From: a marine actinobacterium MedAcidi-G1
GTDB taxonomy: Bacteria > Actinomycetota > Acidimicrobiia > Acidimicrobiales > MedAcidi-G1
NCBI GenBank assembly: GCA_000817085.1
Contig: JUEM01000010.1
Location: 1-64,000 of the forward strand
DNA length: 64,000 nucleotides
Reading direction: 5' to 3'
Below, one piece after another: positions 36,010-44,500 of this stretch; within the stretch, counting starts at the first letter, position 1, and each line of letters starts with the position of its first letter. Position numbers and translations under genes: made by a program. The notes beneath the pieces were generated by a model that was not told the DNA's origin, did no database searches, and saw only the letters and a program-made list of their open reading frames with translations.

Positions 36010-36680
36010 AAAGACTTTTTACTGACATTGGTCTTATAGCGGGTAAAGATTTGAAGATCGAATCGCGTTCAAGAGTTCTCACCAATCAAGTAGCCCCATT
36101 TGCTTTAATGATTCTTGTTTTGTTCGGGATTGCTCTCGATGCAGATCAACAATCTTTGCGGAATTTTGCTTCTGGTCTATTTTGGATTTCTGTTTTACTT
36201 TGCTCTTTAATGGCGATTTCTCGATCAATGACCATAGAGCGAGATGATGATGCATTGGCGGGGCTGAGTCTTTCAGGAGTTGATCCGATCGCGATATTTT
36301 TGGGTAAGACATGTGCGATAGCAATACAATTGTTGGTTCTTGAAATTTTCCTAGGTTTGGGCATTGTTTTGTTATATAGGTCAGAAATAGAAGATTTATG
36401 GCTGCTTGTTTCGACTGGTTTATTCGCGTGTATAGCAATATCCGCTCTCGGTACTATTTTCGGATTTTTAGCCTCAGGTCTCGGAGTTCGCGAAACGCTT
36501 TTACCTATTCTTCTTTTACCATTACTTTTGCCTGTTCTCATAGGTGCAACTCGAGCTTTCGACGATGCTTTAGGCGTTGCTGCTGTAAACGGTTGGAATT
36601 GGTTTGCTTTCGTAGCAGGTTTGACCATTATTCTTACCGGTGTTGGAGCAGGGGCAAATTATCTCATGGCAGAGAACTAA
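36006..36680 (+). CDS. ccmB: Haem exporter permease CcmB
   Basis: Membrane subunit of CcmABCD, 224 residues with about six hydrophobic segments. It begins with a cytoplasmic stretch (IAGKDLKIESRSR) typical of CcmB and shows AISRSMTIERDDDALAGLSLSG, the conserved region after the second helix. Its start ATG overlaps the ccmA stop. Without the neighbourhood the family call would be weaker, because CcmB is poorly conserved. Confidence 0.88.
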   Translation: MKRLFTDIGLIAGKDLKIESRSRVLTNQVAPFALMILVLFGIALDADQQSLRNFASGLFWISVLLCSLMAISRSMTIERDDDALAGLSLSGVDPIAIFLGKTCAIAIQLLVLEIFLGLGIVLLYRSEIEDLWLLVSTGLFACIAISALGTIFGFLASGLGVRETLLPILLLPLLLPVLIGATRAFDDALGVAAVNGWNWFAFVAGLTIILTGVGAGANYLMAEN

Positions 36681-36700
36681 GAAAGATTGGTATTGGATAG

Positions 36701-37468
36701 ATGACAGTTTCGATTACTACCGCATCAAAAGGATCGAAAATATTAGGGATCAGCTCAATCGTTGGATTCGTAGTCTTAGTACTTTTAGCTTTTTTTGTTA
36801 CTGAGCCAGATATTAGATTTCACCCTGATACAGGTGAAGAGTTCGGACAGTTTGATGCAGTTCGGCTTCTTTATCTGCATGTTCCTATGGCAATAGTTAC
36901 ATATTTAGCTTTTGGAATCTGCGCAATAGCAAGCGCAGGATATTTAGTAAAGCGCACACTTTGGTGGGACTCCATGGCTCATGCTGCTGGAGAAGTTGGT
37001 ACTTTAACATGTGCTTTAGTCCTTGTAACTGGTTCCATATGGGGTAGGCCCGTATGGAATACCTGGTGGGAATGGGGAGATGTGCGACTGATGAGCACTC
37101 TTATTCTTTTTCTGTTATTTCTTGGATATCTAGCATTGCGCGGGGCTTTCGAAAGCCCACAACGTGCAGCGCGTCCCTCTGCTGTAGTAGCACTTATTGC
37201 TGTATTAGATATCCCCCTTATAAATCGATCGGTAGAGTGGTGGGAGAATAGAACACTCCACCAAAAGTCAACATTGTCAGAACTTAAAATAGAAGATTTA
37301 ACTCTTTTTACTTTAATGCTGGGAATTTTGGTGGCTTTACTTGTGACGGGATGGTTGATTTTGCATCGATTCAGAGTCGCATGGCTGGAACATGTCGAGT
37401 TTGAACAAGGAGTGAAAACTGCAATCGAAGAACGCAGACACGCAGACCAAAAGGATCAGTCGATATGA
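36701..37468 (+). CDS. ccmC: Cytochrome c maturation protein CcmC
   Basis: WWD-family haem handling protein of 255 residues that delivers haem to CcmE. Six membrane helices. The tryptophan-rich periplasmic motif reads WGRPVWNTWWEWGDVRLMS, which has an extra glycine compared with the common WWxWDxRLTS form. The two flanking His ligands are likely in YLHVPMA and RTLHQKS. Its stop overlaps the start of the small ccmD by ATGA. Confidence 0.92.
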   Translation: MTVSITTASKGSKILGISSIVGFVVLVLLAFFVTEPDIRFHPDTGEEFGQFDAVRLLYLHVPMAIVTYLAFGICAIASAGYLVKRTLWWDSMAHAAGEVGTLTCALVLVTGSIWGRPVWNTWWEWGDVRLMSTLILFLLFLGYLALRGAFESPQRAARPSAVVALIAVLDIPLINRSVEWWENRTLHQKSTLSELKIEDLTLFTLMLGILVALLVTGWLILHRFRVAWLEHVEFEQGVKTAIEERRHADQKDQSI

Positions 37469-37623
37469 CACATTTAGGTTATTTAATTGCAGGGTGGGGA
37501 TTATCGTCGTTAGTAATTTTATTTTATGCTGTTCGTTTAATCAAAAGAGGAGCCCGGCTATCAGCAAGAGTTCCATCTGAAGATGCTCGGTGGATTACCT
37601 CATCGAAACAAAATGGCGGATGA
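37465..37623 (+). CDS. ccmD: Cytochrome c maturation protein CcmD (52 residues)
   Basis: A 52-residue frame easily missed by length cutoffs. ATG 37465 overlaps the ccmC stop (ATGA) and its TGA at 37621-37623 overlaps the ccmE start (ATGA). It has one membrane helix (WGLSSLVILFYAVRLIK) preceded by GYLIAG and followed by a basic segment (RGARLSARVPSEDARW), the CcmD architecture. CcmD holds CcmC and CcmE in the haem-loading complex and aids release of holo-CcmE. Position, overlaps and topology all support it. Confidence 0.88.
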   Translation: MTHLGYLIAGWGLSSLVILFYAVRLIKRGARLSARVPSEDARWITSSKQNGG

Positions 37624-38132
37624 AATCTTTGGAAGAGTTAACGCCTAGACAAGATCGAATTGAAAAGAAAAGCTCTGGTTTATTGCCAAAATTTTTTGGA
37701 GTGTTACTTTTGATTGCGGTTGTTATTGTCTTATTTCAGACGCTGGGAAATGCCTCTTTATTTTTTTATCCAGTCGATGAGGCAGTGGAAAAAAGAGTCG
37801 AACTTGAAGACAGACGGTTTCGCGTAATTGGAACTCCATTGCCTGGAATTTTTGAGACCACATTGTCTGGTCGACAAGTTCTCGTTTTTACCCTATGTGC
37901 GGAGGATATCTACGCTGACGTAGTTCATGAAGGTGATCCAGCTGAACTATTTAATCCTGGAGTTCCAGTAGTTTTACAGGGGTTTTGGAGTGAAACTAAA
38001 CCCCCTGATTTAGAAAAACTTCTGTACTCGGCAAATGATGGTTGGCACATAGAGACCAACAGCATGGTAGTTAAACACGATAATGACTACAGGTCTGACC
38101 GTGCGGAATTAGAGTCTTGCGTAAGTGAATAG
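37620..38132 (+). CDS. ccmE: Haem chaperone CcmE
   Basis: Membrane-anchored OB-fold haem chaperone of 170 residues. One N-terminal helix (about 24-45) is followed by the SLFFYPVDEAV block and the beta-barrel. The haem-binding residue is present as the classical HxxxY motif: His153 to Tyr157 in VVKHDNDY. ATG 37620 overlaps the ccmD stop; in-frame upstream codons to 37590 lie inside ccmD and are not needed. An acidic tail of 13 residues follows the motif. CcmE carries haem from CcmC to CcmF/CcmH. Confidence 0.93.
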   Translation: MKSLEELTPRQDRIEKKSSGLLPKFFGVLLLIAVVIVLFQTLGNASLFFYPVDEAVEKRVELEDRRFRVIGTPLPGIFETTLSGRQVLVFTLCAEDIYADVVHEGDPAELFNPGVPVVLQGFWSETKPPDLEKLLYSANDGWHIETNSMVVKHDNDYRSDRAELESCVSE

Positions 38133-38174
38133 CATGCAATATTTGGCCCCCAAACAACTAATTGAAAAAAAATT

Positions 38175-40148
38175 ATGAACGCAGATTTGGGAAACGTATT
38201 CGTAGCTCTCGGTTTGGCTTCGGCTTTGCTAGCTGTTGGTAATCAGCTTTATGGACTAATTTTTAAAAAATCATATTTATTATCACGAGTTCAAATTCCA
38301 GTGCTAATTATGCTTGTGGCAGCTGTGGGTCAAGTCGCTGTAATGGAAAGAGCTTTAATAACGCGTGATTTCACGGTTGCTTATGTTGCCCAAAATGGGA
38401 GCACCAGAACTCCTCAACTTTTTAACGTTGCTACTCTCTGGTCAGCACTTGAAGGGTCGATATTGCTGTGGGTGCTGATTCTTGTGGGGTATCTAGCTTT
38501 AGTGGTTTGGAGGTTCAAAAGCCGTCTTACAGATCCTCTTGTGGCATGGGCAGTAGCCGTCATGTCGATGGTATGTGTTTTCTTTTTTATATTACTAGTA
38601 GGACCCGCATACCCATTTGGAGAGTTTGACCCATGGCCAGGTTTTGATGGTCCAGGTCCGAACCCACTTTTACAGAATCATATTTTGATGGCGTTTCACC
38701 CTCCAATCTTATATCTGGGTTATGTGGGCATGACGGTTCCTTTTTCGTTTGCAATTGCTGCCTTGGTAACCGGAAGAATTGGAGAAGGTTGGCTTGTGCA
38801 GACCAGAAAGTGGACTCTTATTGCATGGGGGTGCTTATCGCTCGGCATAGTTCTAGGTTCTTGGTGGTCATACGAAATTTTGGGGTGGGGCGGCTACTGG
38901 GCATGGGATCCGGTTGAAAACGCCTCGTTTTTGCCTTGGCTTACCGCCACGGCTTTTTTACATTCTGTAATGATTCAAGAAAAGAAAGGGATGTTGAGAG
39001 TCTGGAATCTTTCCCTTCTTTGTGCAACTTTTTCACTAACTATCCTTGGAACTTTTATAACTCGTTCAGGTGTTCTTGAGTCCGTACATTCTTTTACTGA
39101 ATCAGAAATTGGGCCTTTGTTGCTCGGATTCTTTCTTTTGATAGTCATTACTAGCGTTGGTTTGATCACTTGGCGAGGAGAGAGTTTGCGAAGCCCTGGC
39201 TCAATCAGCTCACCATTATCGAAAACCGGAGCATTTTTACTCAACAATCTTTTATTTGGCTGTTTTGCTTTTGTGGTTTTCCTTGGAACAGTATTTCCTT
39301 TGATCGTAGAAGCTTTAAATGGGGATCGAATATCTGTTGGCAATCCTTATTTTGTAAAAATGTCAACGCCCATCGGTTTCGCTTTGCTATTTATGATGGC
39401 TGTAGCTCCGGCTTTATCATGGAGAGAAACAAAACTTGAAGTTCTATCAAAACGACTTGTGCCTTCTGTCGTTTGTGGGTCAACAGCGATGCTTGTAGGT
39501 GTTCTTGTAGGCAGTAGAGGTTTTGTCCCAACGCTGGCTTTGGGTTTCGGAGGTTTTGCAGCTGGCAGCGCTATTAGGCAAATTTCATTTGGCTTCAAAA
39601 CTGCAAAATTCAGAGGATTACTTGGAAGAAATGGTGGCGGCATGATAGTTCACTTAGGTGTGGTTATTTTGGCGGTTGCATTGGCGTGTTCGTCTTCTTT
39701 TTTGAGACAAGCAGAGTTCAAATTTGAGCAAATTGGTGACCAAGCGACTCTAGGAGGACATGAATTCAAATTTGATGGTATCGAACGTGTGGAACTTAGG
39801 GAAAAAAACAAAATTGTTGCAAATGTTTTTATAGATAATGAGCTGTTCAAACCATCAATAAATCAGTTCCCATTTGGAGGTAGGAGTATTGGGACTCCTA
39901 CTACACGCTCAACCTGGAAAGATGACGTTCAGTTAGCTTTGTTGTCCGTCCCAGAAGAAGATGAACAGGCAAATACAGTGATTAGAGTCACAATCCAGCC
40001 TATGGTTTGGTGGATTTGGTTTGGTGGAGGTGTGATGGTTTTGGGAACTATTCTCTCCCTTTTTTCAAGAAAGAGAAGCCTTTCCGAGGAATCTGTTCTA
40101 TCAAATAACGAAAATATTCAAGAGGCAGAAATTAATGAGCCCGTCTAA
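38175..40148 (+). CDS. ccmF: Cytochrome c haem lyase subunit CcmF
   Basis: Large membrane protein of 657 residues with about 14-15 helices, the normal size. The WWD motif is WGGYWAWDPVENASFLPWL (about residues 236-254), and HPPILYLGYVG holds a conserved haem-ligand His. The long periplasmic domain before the last helix is present. CcmF with CcmH ligates haem to apocytochromes c. It overlaps ccmG by 14 bases. Confidence 0.95.
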   Translation: MNADLGNVFVALGLASALLAVGNQLYGLIFKKSYLLSRVQIPVLIMLVAAVGQVAVMERALITRDFTVAYVAQNGSTRTPQLFNVATLWSALEGSILLWVLILVGYLALVVWRFKSRLTDPLVAWAVAVMSMVCVFFFILLVGPAYPFGEFDPWPGFDGPGPNPLLQNHILMAFHPPILYLGYVGMTVPFSFAIAALVTGRIGEGWLVQTRKWTLIAWGCLSLGIVLGSWWSYEILGWGGYWAWDPVENASFLPWLTATAFLHSVMIQEKKGMLRVWNLSLLCATFSLTILGTFITRSGVLESVHSFTESEIGPLLLGFFLLIVITSVGLITWRGESLRSPGSISSPLSKTGAFLLNNLLFGCFAFVVFLGTVFPLIVEALNGDRISVGNPYFVKMSTPIGFALLFMMAVAPALSWRETKLEVLSKRLVPSVVCGSTAMLVGVLVGSRGFVPTLALGFGGFAAGSAIRQISFGFKTAKFRGLLGRNGGGMIVHLGVVILAVALACSSSFLRQAEFKFEQIGDQATLGGHEFKFDGIERVELREKNKIVANVFIDNELFKPSINQFPFGGRSIGTPTTRSTWKDDVQLALLSVPEEDEQANTVIRVTIQPMVWWIWFGGGVMVLGTILSLFSRKRSLSEESVLSNNENIQEAEINEPV

Positions 40149-40668
40149 AACCGCATCGGCAGCTGTTGCCATCATCACAATTTTTTTAGTGGTTATTTTA
40201 GCTACAAGCGAATCAGGTGTGGAAAGAGTTAGAACCCATTTGGTGGGTGAAGTGGCACCACCGATTTCAGGCGAAGCTATTGATGGAAGCTTTTGGAGCC
40301 TTGACGAGGTAAGAGGAAGATGGTTATTAGTAAATTTTTTTTCTACGACTTGTATTCCTTGTGTGGAAGAACACCCTGAGTTACTTTCCTTCTCAGAAAA
40401 CCAACCTGTAGATACCGGTGTCAGGGTTGTGAGCGTTGCTTTTGACGATGACCCTCTTTCAGTAGAAGCTTTTTTTGAGAAAAATGGCGGAGAGTGGCCG
40501 GTTTTAACTCGTGACACAAATCGCATTTCGGTCGATTGGGGAGTGGTAGCGGTCCCAGAGTCATATCTTGTTTCTCCTGCAGGATTTATTTCAGCAAAAA
40601 TTGTGGGTGGGGTTAAAAGAAATGAGATTGAGAATTTAGTGTTAAGAGCGAAAAGAAAATCTGAATGA
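40135..40668 (+). CDS. ccmG: Thiol:disulfide oxidoreductase CcmG/DsbE-like
   Basis: Membrane-anchored thioredoxin-like protein of 177 residues. N-terminal helix (about 8-25), then the redox motif CIPC in NFFSTTCIPCVEEHPE (about 77-80) and the cis-Pro in VAVPESYLVSP. In System I, CcmG keeps the CXXCH cysteines of apocytochromes reduced. It overlaps ccmF upstream by 14 bases and ccmH by four bases (ATGA). Confidence 0.92.
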   Translation: MSPSKTASAAVAIITIFLVVILATSESGVERVRTHLVGEVAPPISGEAIDGSFWSLDEVRGRWLLVNFFSTTCIPCVEEHPELLSFSENQPVDTGVRVVSVAFDDDPLSVEAFFEKNGGEWPVLTRDTNRISVDWGVVAVPESYLVSPAGFISAKIVGGVKRNEIENLVLRAKRKSE

Positions 40669-41915
40669 AAAGATTTAAGAAGCATCATTTAATTTGGGTT
40701 TTGTTTCTTGCTGTGGCTGTTTTGTCCCTCACTTTCTCGATAGTTTCAGAAAGTCCACCTTTAACAAATTCTGAACGAGTCAGTACCTTGGCGTCTGATT
40801 TTGCTTGTCCTGTTTGTGATGGACAGTCACTAGCTGAGTCGGATGTGCCGGTAGCGAAAACTATTAGAGCGACTATTTCGACGATGGTGGACGGAGGCTC
40901 CTCTGATGAAGACATAAGACAGTTTTTGGTTTCGAAATTTGGTGAAGATATTGATTACAACCCAAACAGTGATGGGGTTACTGGGCTCGTTTGGGTGATA
41001 CCCGTGGCTGCTGGAATAGTAGCTTTTTTTGGAACGGTACTAATTTTATTGTCCTGGATGGGGAAAGAAAAAAATACTGTTAAATCAACACAAAGATTTT
41101 CTTTAGCGCTCCAATCATCTAGATGGGTTTGGATTTTGCTGGTTTGTTTCCTGGCGATTGGAGCAGGCTTTTTAGTAGCTAAGACAGCAGGTAGCAGAAA
41201 TTCCGGTGATGCCATATCAGGTGAAATCAGAATGTCTCCACGAACTTTGCTGATCGAGGCCTCAGTAGCTCCTAGAGAGGAGGCAATTGAAATTTACAAT
41301 CAAGTTCTTGAATTGCAACCTTCAAATGCTGAAGCGCTAGCTTACAGAGGCTGGATGTTGTGGCTTGGAGGCGAATTAGAAAACTCGGTTTCTGATATAG
41401 AAAGTGCCATAACATTTGATCCGTCATACCCAGATGCCAGAGCTTTTAGCGCAATAATAAATTTCAGAGAAGGGAAAATAGTAGAAGCTTCTGAAAATCT
41501 TTTACTAATAGATTCTCTTAATTCTTCACCTGTCATCAAAGACTTACTAGCGTCTAGTCGGTTCCGCGAGAGTGTTTCGAGCGAGCTTGCACGAAAAGGA
41601 GATTTGCTTTTGGCTTTAGAGCTAATCGATTCAGGTACCGAAAATGATCCTACAAATTCTTCACTTTTTGCTCACCGAGGTTGGTTGCTGGCCATCTCTG
41701 GTGACCAACAGTTAGCAGAACTGAGTTTGATTTCTTTGAATGCGTCTCTTGAAATCAATCCGCAAGACCCATATGCAATTGCTTACAAAGCTTTAGTAGA
41801 AGCAAAGATTTTTGAAAAAATGAATAGTTCCAAAAAATATGTTGAGAAGTTCAAAGCACTTCCAAATCCACCCCTGGAACTTGTTGAACTGTTGAGATTA
41901 GAAGGTCTTCTTTAG
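40665..41915 (+). CDS. ccmH: CcmH with C-terminal TPR (CcmH-CcmI-like fusion)
   Basis: 416-residue protein combining two functions usually split. The N-terminal part (about 1-130) is CcmH: signal helix, redox motif ACPVCDGQSLAESD (Cys47 and Cys50 region) and a following membrane helix. A second helix (about 155-172) leads to a TPR region (residues about 195-400) like CcmI, which binds apocytochromes c. The pair of cysteines reduces the haem-binding motif of apocytochromes together with CcmG. Ends with a 4-base overlap (TTAG) with the convergent sixA-like gene. Confidence 0.88.
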   Translation: MKRFKKHHLIWVLFLAVAVLSLTFSIVSESPPLTNSERVSTLASDFACPVCDGQSLAESDVPVAKTIRATISTMVDGGSSDEDIRQFLVSKFGEDIDYNPNSDGVTGLVWVIPVAAGIVAFFGTVLILLSWMGKEKNTVKSTQRFSLALQSSRWVWILLVCFLAIGAGFLVAKTAGSRNSGDAISGEIRMSPRTLLIEASVAPREEAIEIYNQVLELQPSNAEALAYRGWMLWLGGELENSVSDIESAITFDPSYPDARAFSAIINFREGKIVEASENLLLIDSLNSSPVIKDLLASSRFRESVSSELARKGDLLLALELIDSGTENDPTNSSLFAHRGWLLAISGDQQLAELSLISLNASLEINPQDPYAIAYKALVEAKIFEKMNSSKKYVEKFKALPNPPLELVELLRLEGLL

Positions 41916-42394
41916 GTCTGGCTCAAATGTGATTCGTGGTAAAAACCACTCTCAATTTTTCCACTCAAAAAAATTAATTCCCAAATTGATGCTTTGCCAA
42001 AACCTTTTCTTTTCGGGATATTCATTCCTTTTAAAGTCAGAGACCGTATCAATTCGCTGATCACATCCCCATGGCTGCAAAGGATTGGGTAAGCATCGGA
42101 GTCTTCTGTTGTTGCAAGTTTTTCTATTAAGTCACTTGTTTGGCTAGTTGAGCCTTCTGAAAGTGAATTTGATAATTCGATTTGGATCCCAAACAGATCA
42201 GCAGTCGGCCAAATCGTTTGTTGGCACCTCACAGCCGTACTGCAAAAAATGGAAGAAATATTGATGTCTGAAAAGTATTTTGCGATCATTAAAGATTGAT
42301 TTGACCCTTCTTCATTGAGAGGTCTTTCTGAATCATCACCACTCCAAAAAAACCTTTCAATTGCCGAAGCGTGACGAACAACAAAAATTTTCAT
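41912..42394 (-). CDS. Histidine phosphatase SixA-like
   Basis: Phosphoglycerate mutase-fold phosphatase of 160 residues, the SixA size. The catalytic motif is RHASA (His8), a second catalytic His lies in CSHGDV, and the STAVRCQQT stretch carries the second arginine. SixA-type enzymes dephosphorylate phosphohistidine in HPr/Hpt-type proteins, or phosphosugars. The target is unknown. The gene stands alone, 48 bases from the SufR-like regulator gene upstream on the same strand. Confidence 0.82.
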   Translation of the reverse strand: MKIFVVRHASAIERFFWSGDDSERPLNEEGSNQSLMIAKYFSDINISSIFCSTAVRCQQTIWPTADLFGIQIELSNSLSEGSTSQTSDLIEKLATTEDSDAYPILCSHGDVISELIRSLTLKGMNIPKRKGFGKASIWELIFLSGKIESGFYHESHLSQT

Positions 42395-42442
42395 AATAGT
42401 AAAAACAGTTGAAACATATTTAAATGAGAGGACAAGACATGA

Positions 42443-43162
42443 TTAAATTGAAACTTGAGTAACACATACTTTATTGCCTTTAGGTAATGAAGAAGTGAGA
42501 CTAGTTTCAGCATCACCATATAAAACGCTAAGCATTCCTCTAACTAGACCTTGATCGACTGCACAAATTACCGGATGTTCGATAGGCATACTTCCAAAAG
42601 GACAGTGTTCAGAAAGAATTCTTAGTTCACCTTTTTCAGACAGTTCCGCACGAGCTGAAAACCCATGAGATATTAGTGCATCCACAATTGCATCTGTAGC
42701 CGAACGAAAAGAACGTTGTGTTTCTTTTGTGCCTAAAGATTCTGCCATGGAACGCCCAACTTCTGCACCAACTTCTTCCGCTAATTTTTCAGCTTCTTCA
42801 GTTGGTAAAAGTGACAGGGTTCTAGCTAGAAGGCTTATAAGAATTGAATCCCTTCTCACATCTAGATTTAAAGGTTGATTGGGATTTGAAATCTTGTATG
42901 TTTTTGAAGGTCGACCTGCAGTTGATCCTGTACTCTTTTGAAGCGAAACTTCTAGGTAGCCGCCTGAAAGTAGTTTGTCTAGATGATGTCTGGCTACGTT
43001 TGGGTGAAGACTAAATTCTTCTGCTATTTGCGATGCATTGGTTCCTTCGCCACACTCGCGGATATGCAAATAAATTTCTCTCCTAGTTGGATCTCCAAAA
43101 GCTCCAGTTATAGCGGCAACTATGGAGGCGAACTCCGTATGGTCGAGAGATGTATTTCTCAT
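42443..43162 (-). CDS. SufR-like winged-helix regulator with C-terminal cysteines
   Basis: DNA-binding protein of 239 residues. The N-terminal HTH (FGDPTRREIYLHIRE, HPNVARHHLDKLLSGGYLEV) is ArsR/DeoR-like. The C-terminal part carries three cysteines in the spacing C187-x12-C200-x32-C233 (EHCPFGSM, VICAVDQ, KVCVTQV), which resembles the Fe-S ligands of SufR (C-x12-C-x27-C). Such regulators repress iron-sulfur assembly genes when loaded with a cluster. No suf operon is next to it, but it is divergent from mrp, an Fe-S carrier family gene. A strong inverted repeat lies between them. Confidence 0.75.
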   Translation of the reverse strand: MRNTSLDHTEFASIVAAITGAFGDPTRREIYLHIRECGEGTNASQIAEEFSLHPNVARHHLDKLLSGGYLEVSLQKSTGSTAGRPSKTYKISNPNQPLNLDVRRDSILISLLARTLSLLPTEEAEKLAEEVGAEVGRSMAESLGTKETQRSFRSATDAIVDALISHGFSARAELSEKGELRILSEHCPFGSMPIEHPVICAVDQGLVRGMLSVLYGDAETSLTSSLPKGNKVCVTQVSI

Positions 43163-43255
43163 ACTTTTATTCTACTTAAGTTCTATCCTTGCTCTTTTGT
43201 TGGGAGAAAGATAAGAAAAATAACAGTAATTTTGCGGCGACAAGACGTTAAAACC

Positions 43256-43294
43256 GTTCTTCAGAAAGCATCTAGACGTTATTTTCTGAAGAAC
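43256..43294. promoter_or_regulatory. Perfect 12-bp inverted repeat between the SufR-like gene and mrp
   Basis: GTTCTTCAGAAA (43256-43267) and TTTCTGAAGAAC (43283-43294) are exact inverse copies separated by 15 bases. It lies about 60 bases before the mrp start and 94 bases from the regulator start. As the two genes diverge, it is an operator candidate rather than a terminator. AGACGTTA also occurs twice (43243-43250, 43274-43281). Confidence 0.6.
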
Positions 43295-43354
43295 AGAAAT
43301 GAATAAGGAATGGTTTAGGTATCCAAAAAAATAGAGCAGCAGTAGAGTTCCATT

Positions 43355-44209
43355 ATGAGTGAAGAATCCCCGACAGAATCCCAACAAAGTGGACCGCCTG
43401 ATGGGCCTCCTCCTCCTTTTTTTGAATCCAATGTAAAAACTCGGGTTCTTCTTGTGGCTTCGGGTAAAGGCGGAGTTGGAAAGTCTTCAGTCACGACAAA
43501 TTTGGCAGTGGCTCTTTCAAAGCGCGGAAACGATGTGGCTGTAATTGATGCAGATGTCTGGGGGTTCTCCATTCCGAGAATGTTGGGCATTACTGAGCCA
43601 CCAAGTGTTGTTGATGACATGCTGATACCACCTTCCGCACACGGAGTGCGTTCAATTTCTATGGGATTTTTTGCAGAAGAAGACCAACCCGTAATCTGGC
43701 GTGGACCAATGCTTCATAAAGCGCTTAATCAGTTCCTCACTGATGTTGCTTGGGATGAACCTGATTTTTTACTTATTGATTTGCCACCTGGCACCGGAGA
43801 CACGGCTATATCTTTGGCTGGGTTTCTTCCAGATTCTGAGATGCTAGTTGTTACAACTCCACAAATAGCTGCACAATCAGTTGCACAGAGAGCGGCTTTT
43901 ATGGCTGAGAAAGTCGATTTAGAGGTAAAAGGGGTGATAGAAAATATGTCCTGGTTTACCGGTGATGACGGTCAACGTTATGAACTTTTTGGTGAAGGTG
44001 GAGGAAGTGCACTTGCTGAAAAGTTAGGCGTTCCCTTGCTAGGGCAGATACCTTTAGTGCAGACGTTGAGAGCAGGTTCGGATAGCGGGAACCCAGTAGC
44101 AGCAGATACTTCTACTGAAATAGGATCAATCTTTGCTGAGATAGCAAGAGTAGTTGAAGAGGATATAAAACCTTCCAAGCGGCGTCATCGAGAACTAAAA
44201 ATTAACTAA
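43355..44209 (+). CDS. mrp: Mrp/ApbC-family P-loop ATPase
   Basis: Deviant Walker A ATPase of 284 residues, GKGGVGKSS (37-45) and DVWGFSIPR, with LLIDLPPGTGD as Walker B. Members bind and transfer Fe-S clusters. Two features differ from the best studied forms: there is no N-terminal MIP18/DUF59 domain, and the place of the CxxC pair (ENMSWFTGDDGQRYELFG) has no cysteine. It may still function as a scaffold or in another P-loop role. Divergent from the SufR-like regulator; followed by the DUF3107 gene after 17 bases. Confidence 0.85.
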   Translation: MSEESPTESQQSGPPDGPPPPFFESNVKTRVLLVASGKGGVGKSSVTTNLAVALSKRGNDVAVIDADVWGFSIPRMLGITEPPSVVDDMLIPPSAHGVRSISMGFFAEEDQPVIWRGPMLHKALNQFLTDVAWDEPDFLLIDLPPGTGDTAISLAGFLPDSEMLVVTTPQIAAQSVAQRAAFMAEKVDLEVKGVIENMSWFTGDDGQRYELFGEGGGSALAEKLGVPLLGQIPLVQTLRAGSDSGNPVAADTSTEIGSIFAEIARVVEEDIKPSKRRHRELKIN

Positions 44210-44226
44210 TAGTCAGGGGATAATAA

Positions 44227-44457
44227 GTGGATTTACGTATTGGTATTGCACACATGCAGAAAGAAGTAAACCTTGAAATGGCTGATGACTTTGACTTAAG
44301 TGATTTTAAGTCAAACTTAGAAGAAGCATTAAAAAGTGAGACGGGTATTGTTTGGTTGACGGACGTTAATGGTCGCGAAGTAGGAATCCCCGGTAACAAA
44401 ATAGGTTATGCAGAAATTGGTATTCAAGACTCAGGTCGTCCTGTTGGCTTTAGCTAA
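44227..44457 (+). CDS. DUF3107 family protein
   Basis: Small protein of 76 residues with the actinobacterial DUF3107 pattern: LRIGIAHM at the start, IVWLTDVNGREVGIPGNKIG in the centre and YAEIG...RPVGF at the end. Function unknown. It starts at GTG 44227 and sits between mrp and a sensor kinase gene, likely co-transcribed with both. Confidence 0.8.
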   Translation: MDLRIGIAHMQKEVNLEMADDFDLSDFKSNLEEALKSETGIVWLTDVNGREVGIPGNKIGYAEIGIQDSGRPVGFS

Positions 44458-44500
44458 ATCTTTGTGAGCAATTGAAAGTCAATGTGAAAGATCGTTTGAC

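Noticed and set aside
40101-40688. 195-codon open frame antisense to ccmG
   Set aside because: The plus strand encodes a complete CcmG with a CIPC motif; the antisense frame shows no motif and begins and ends without ribosome signals.
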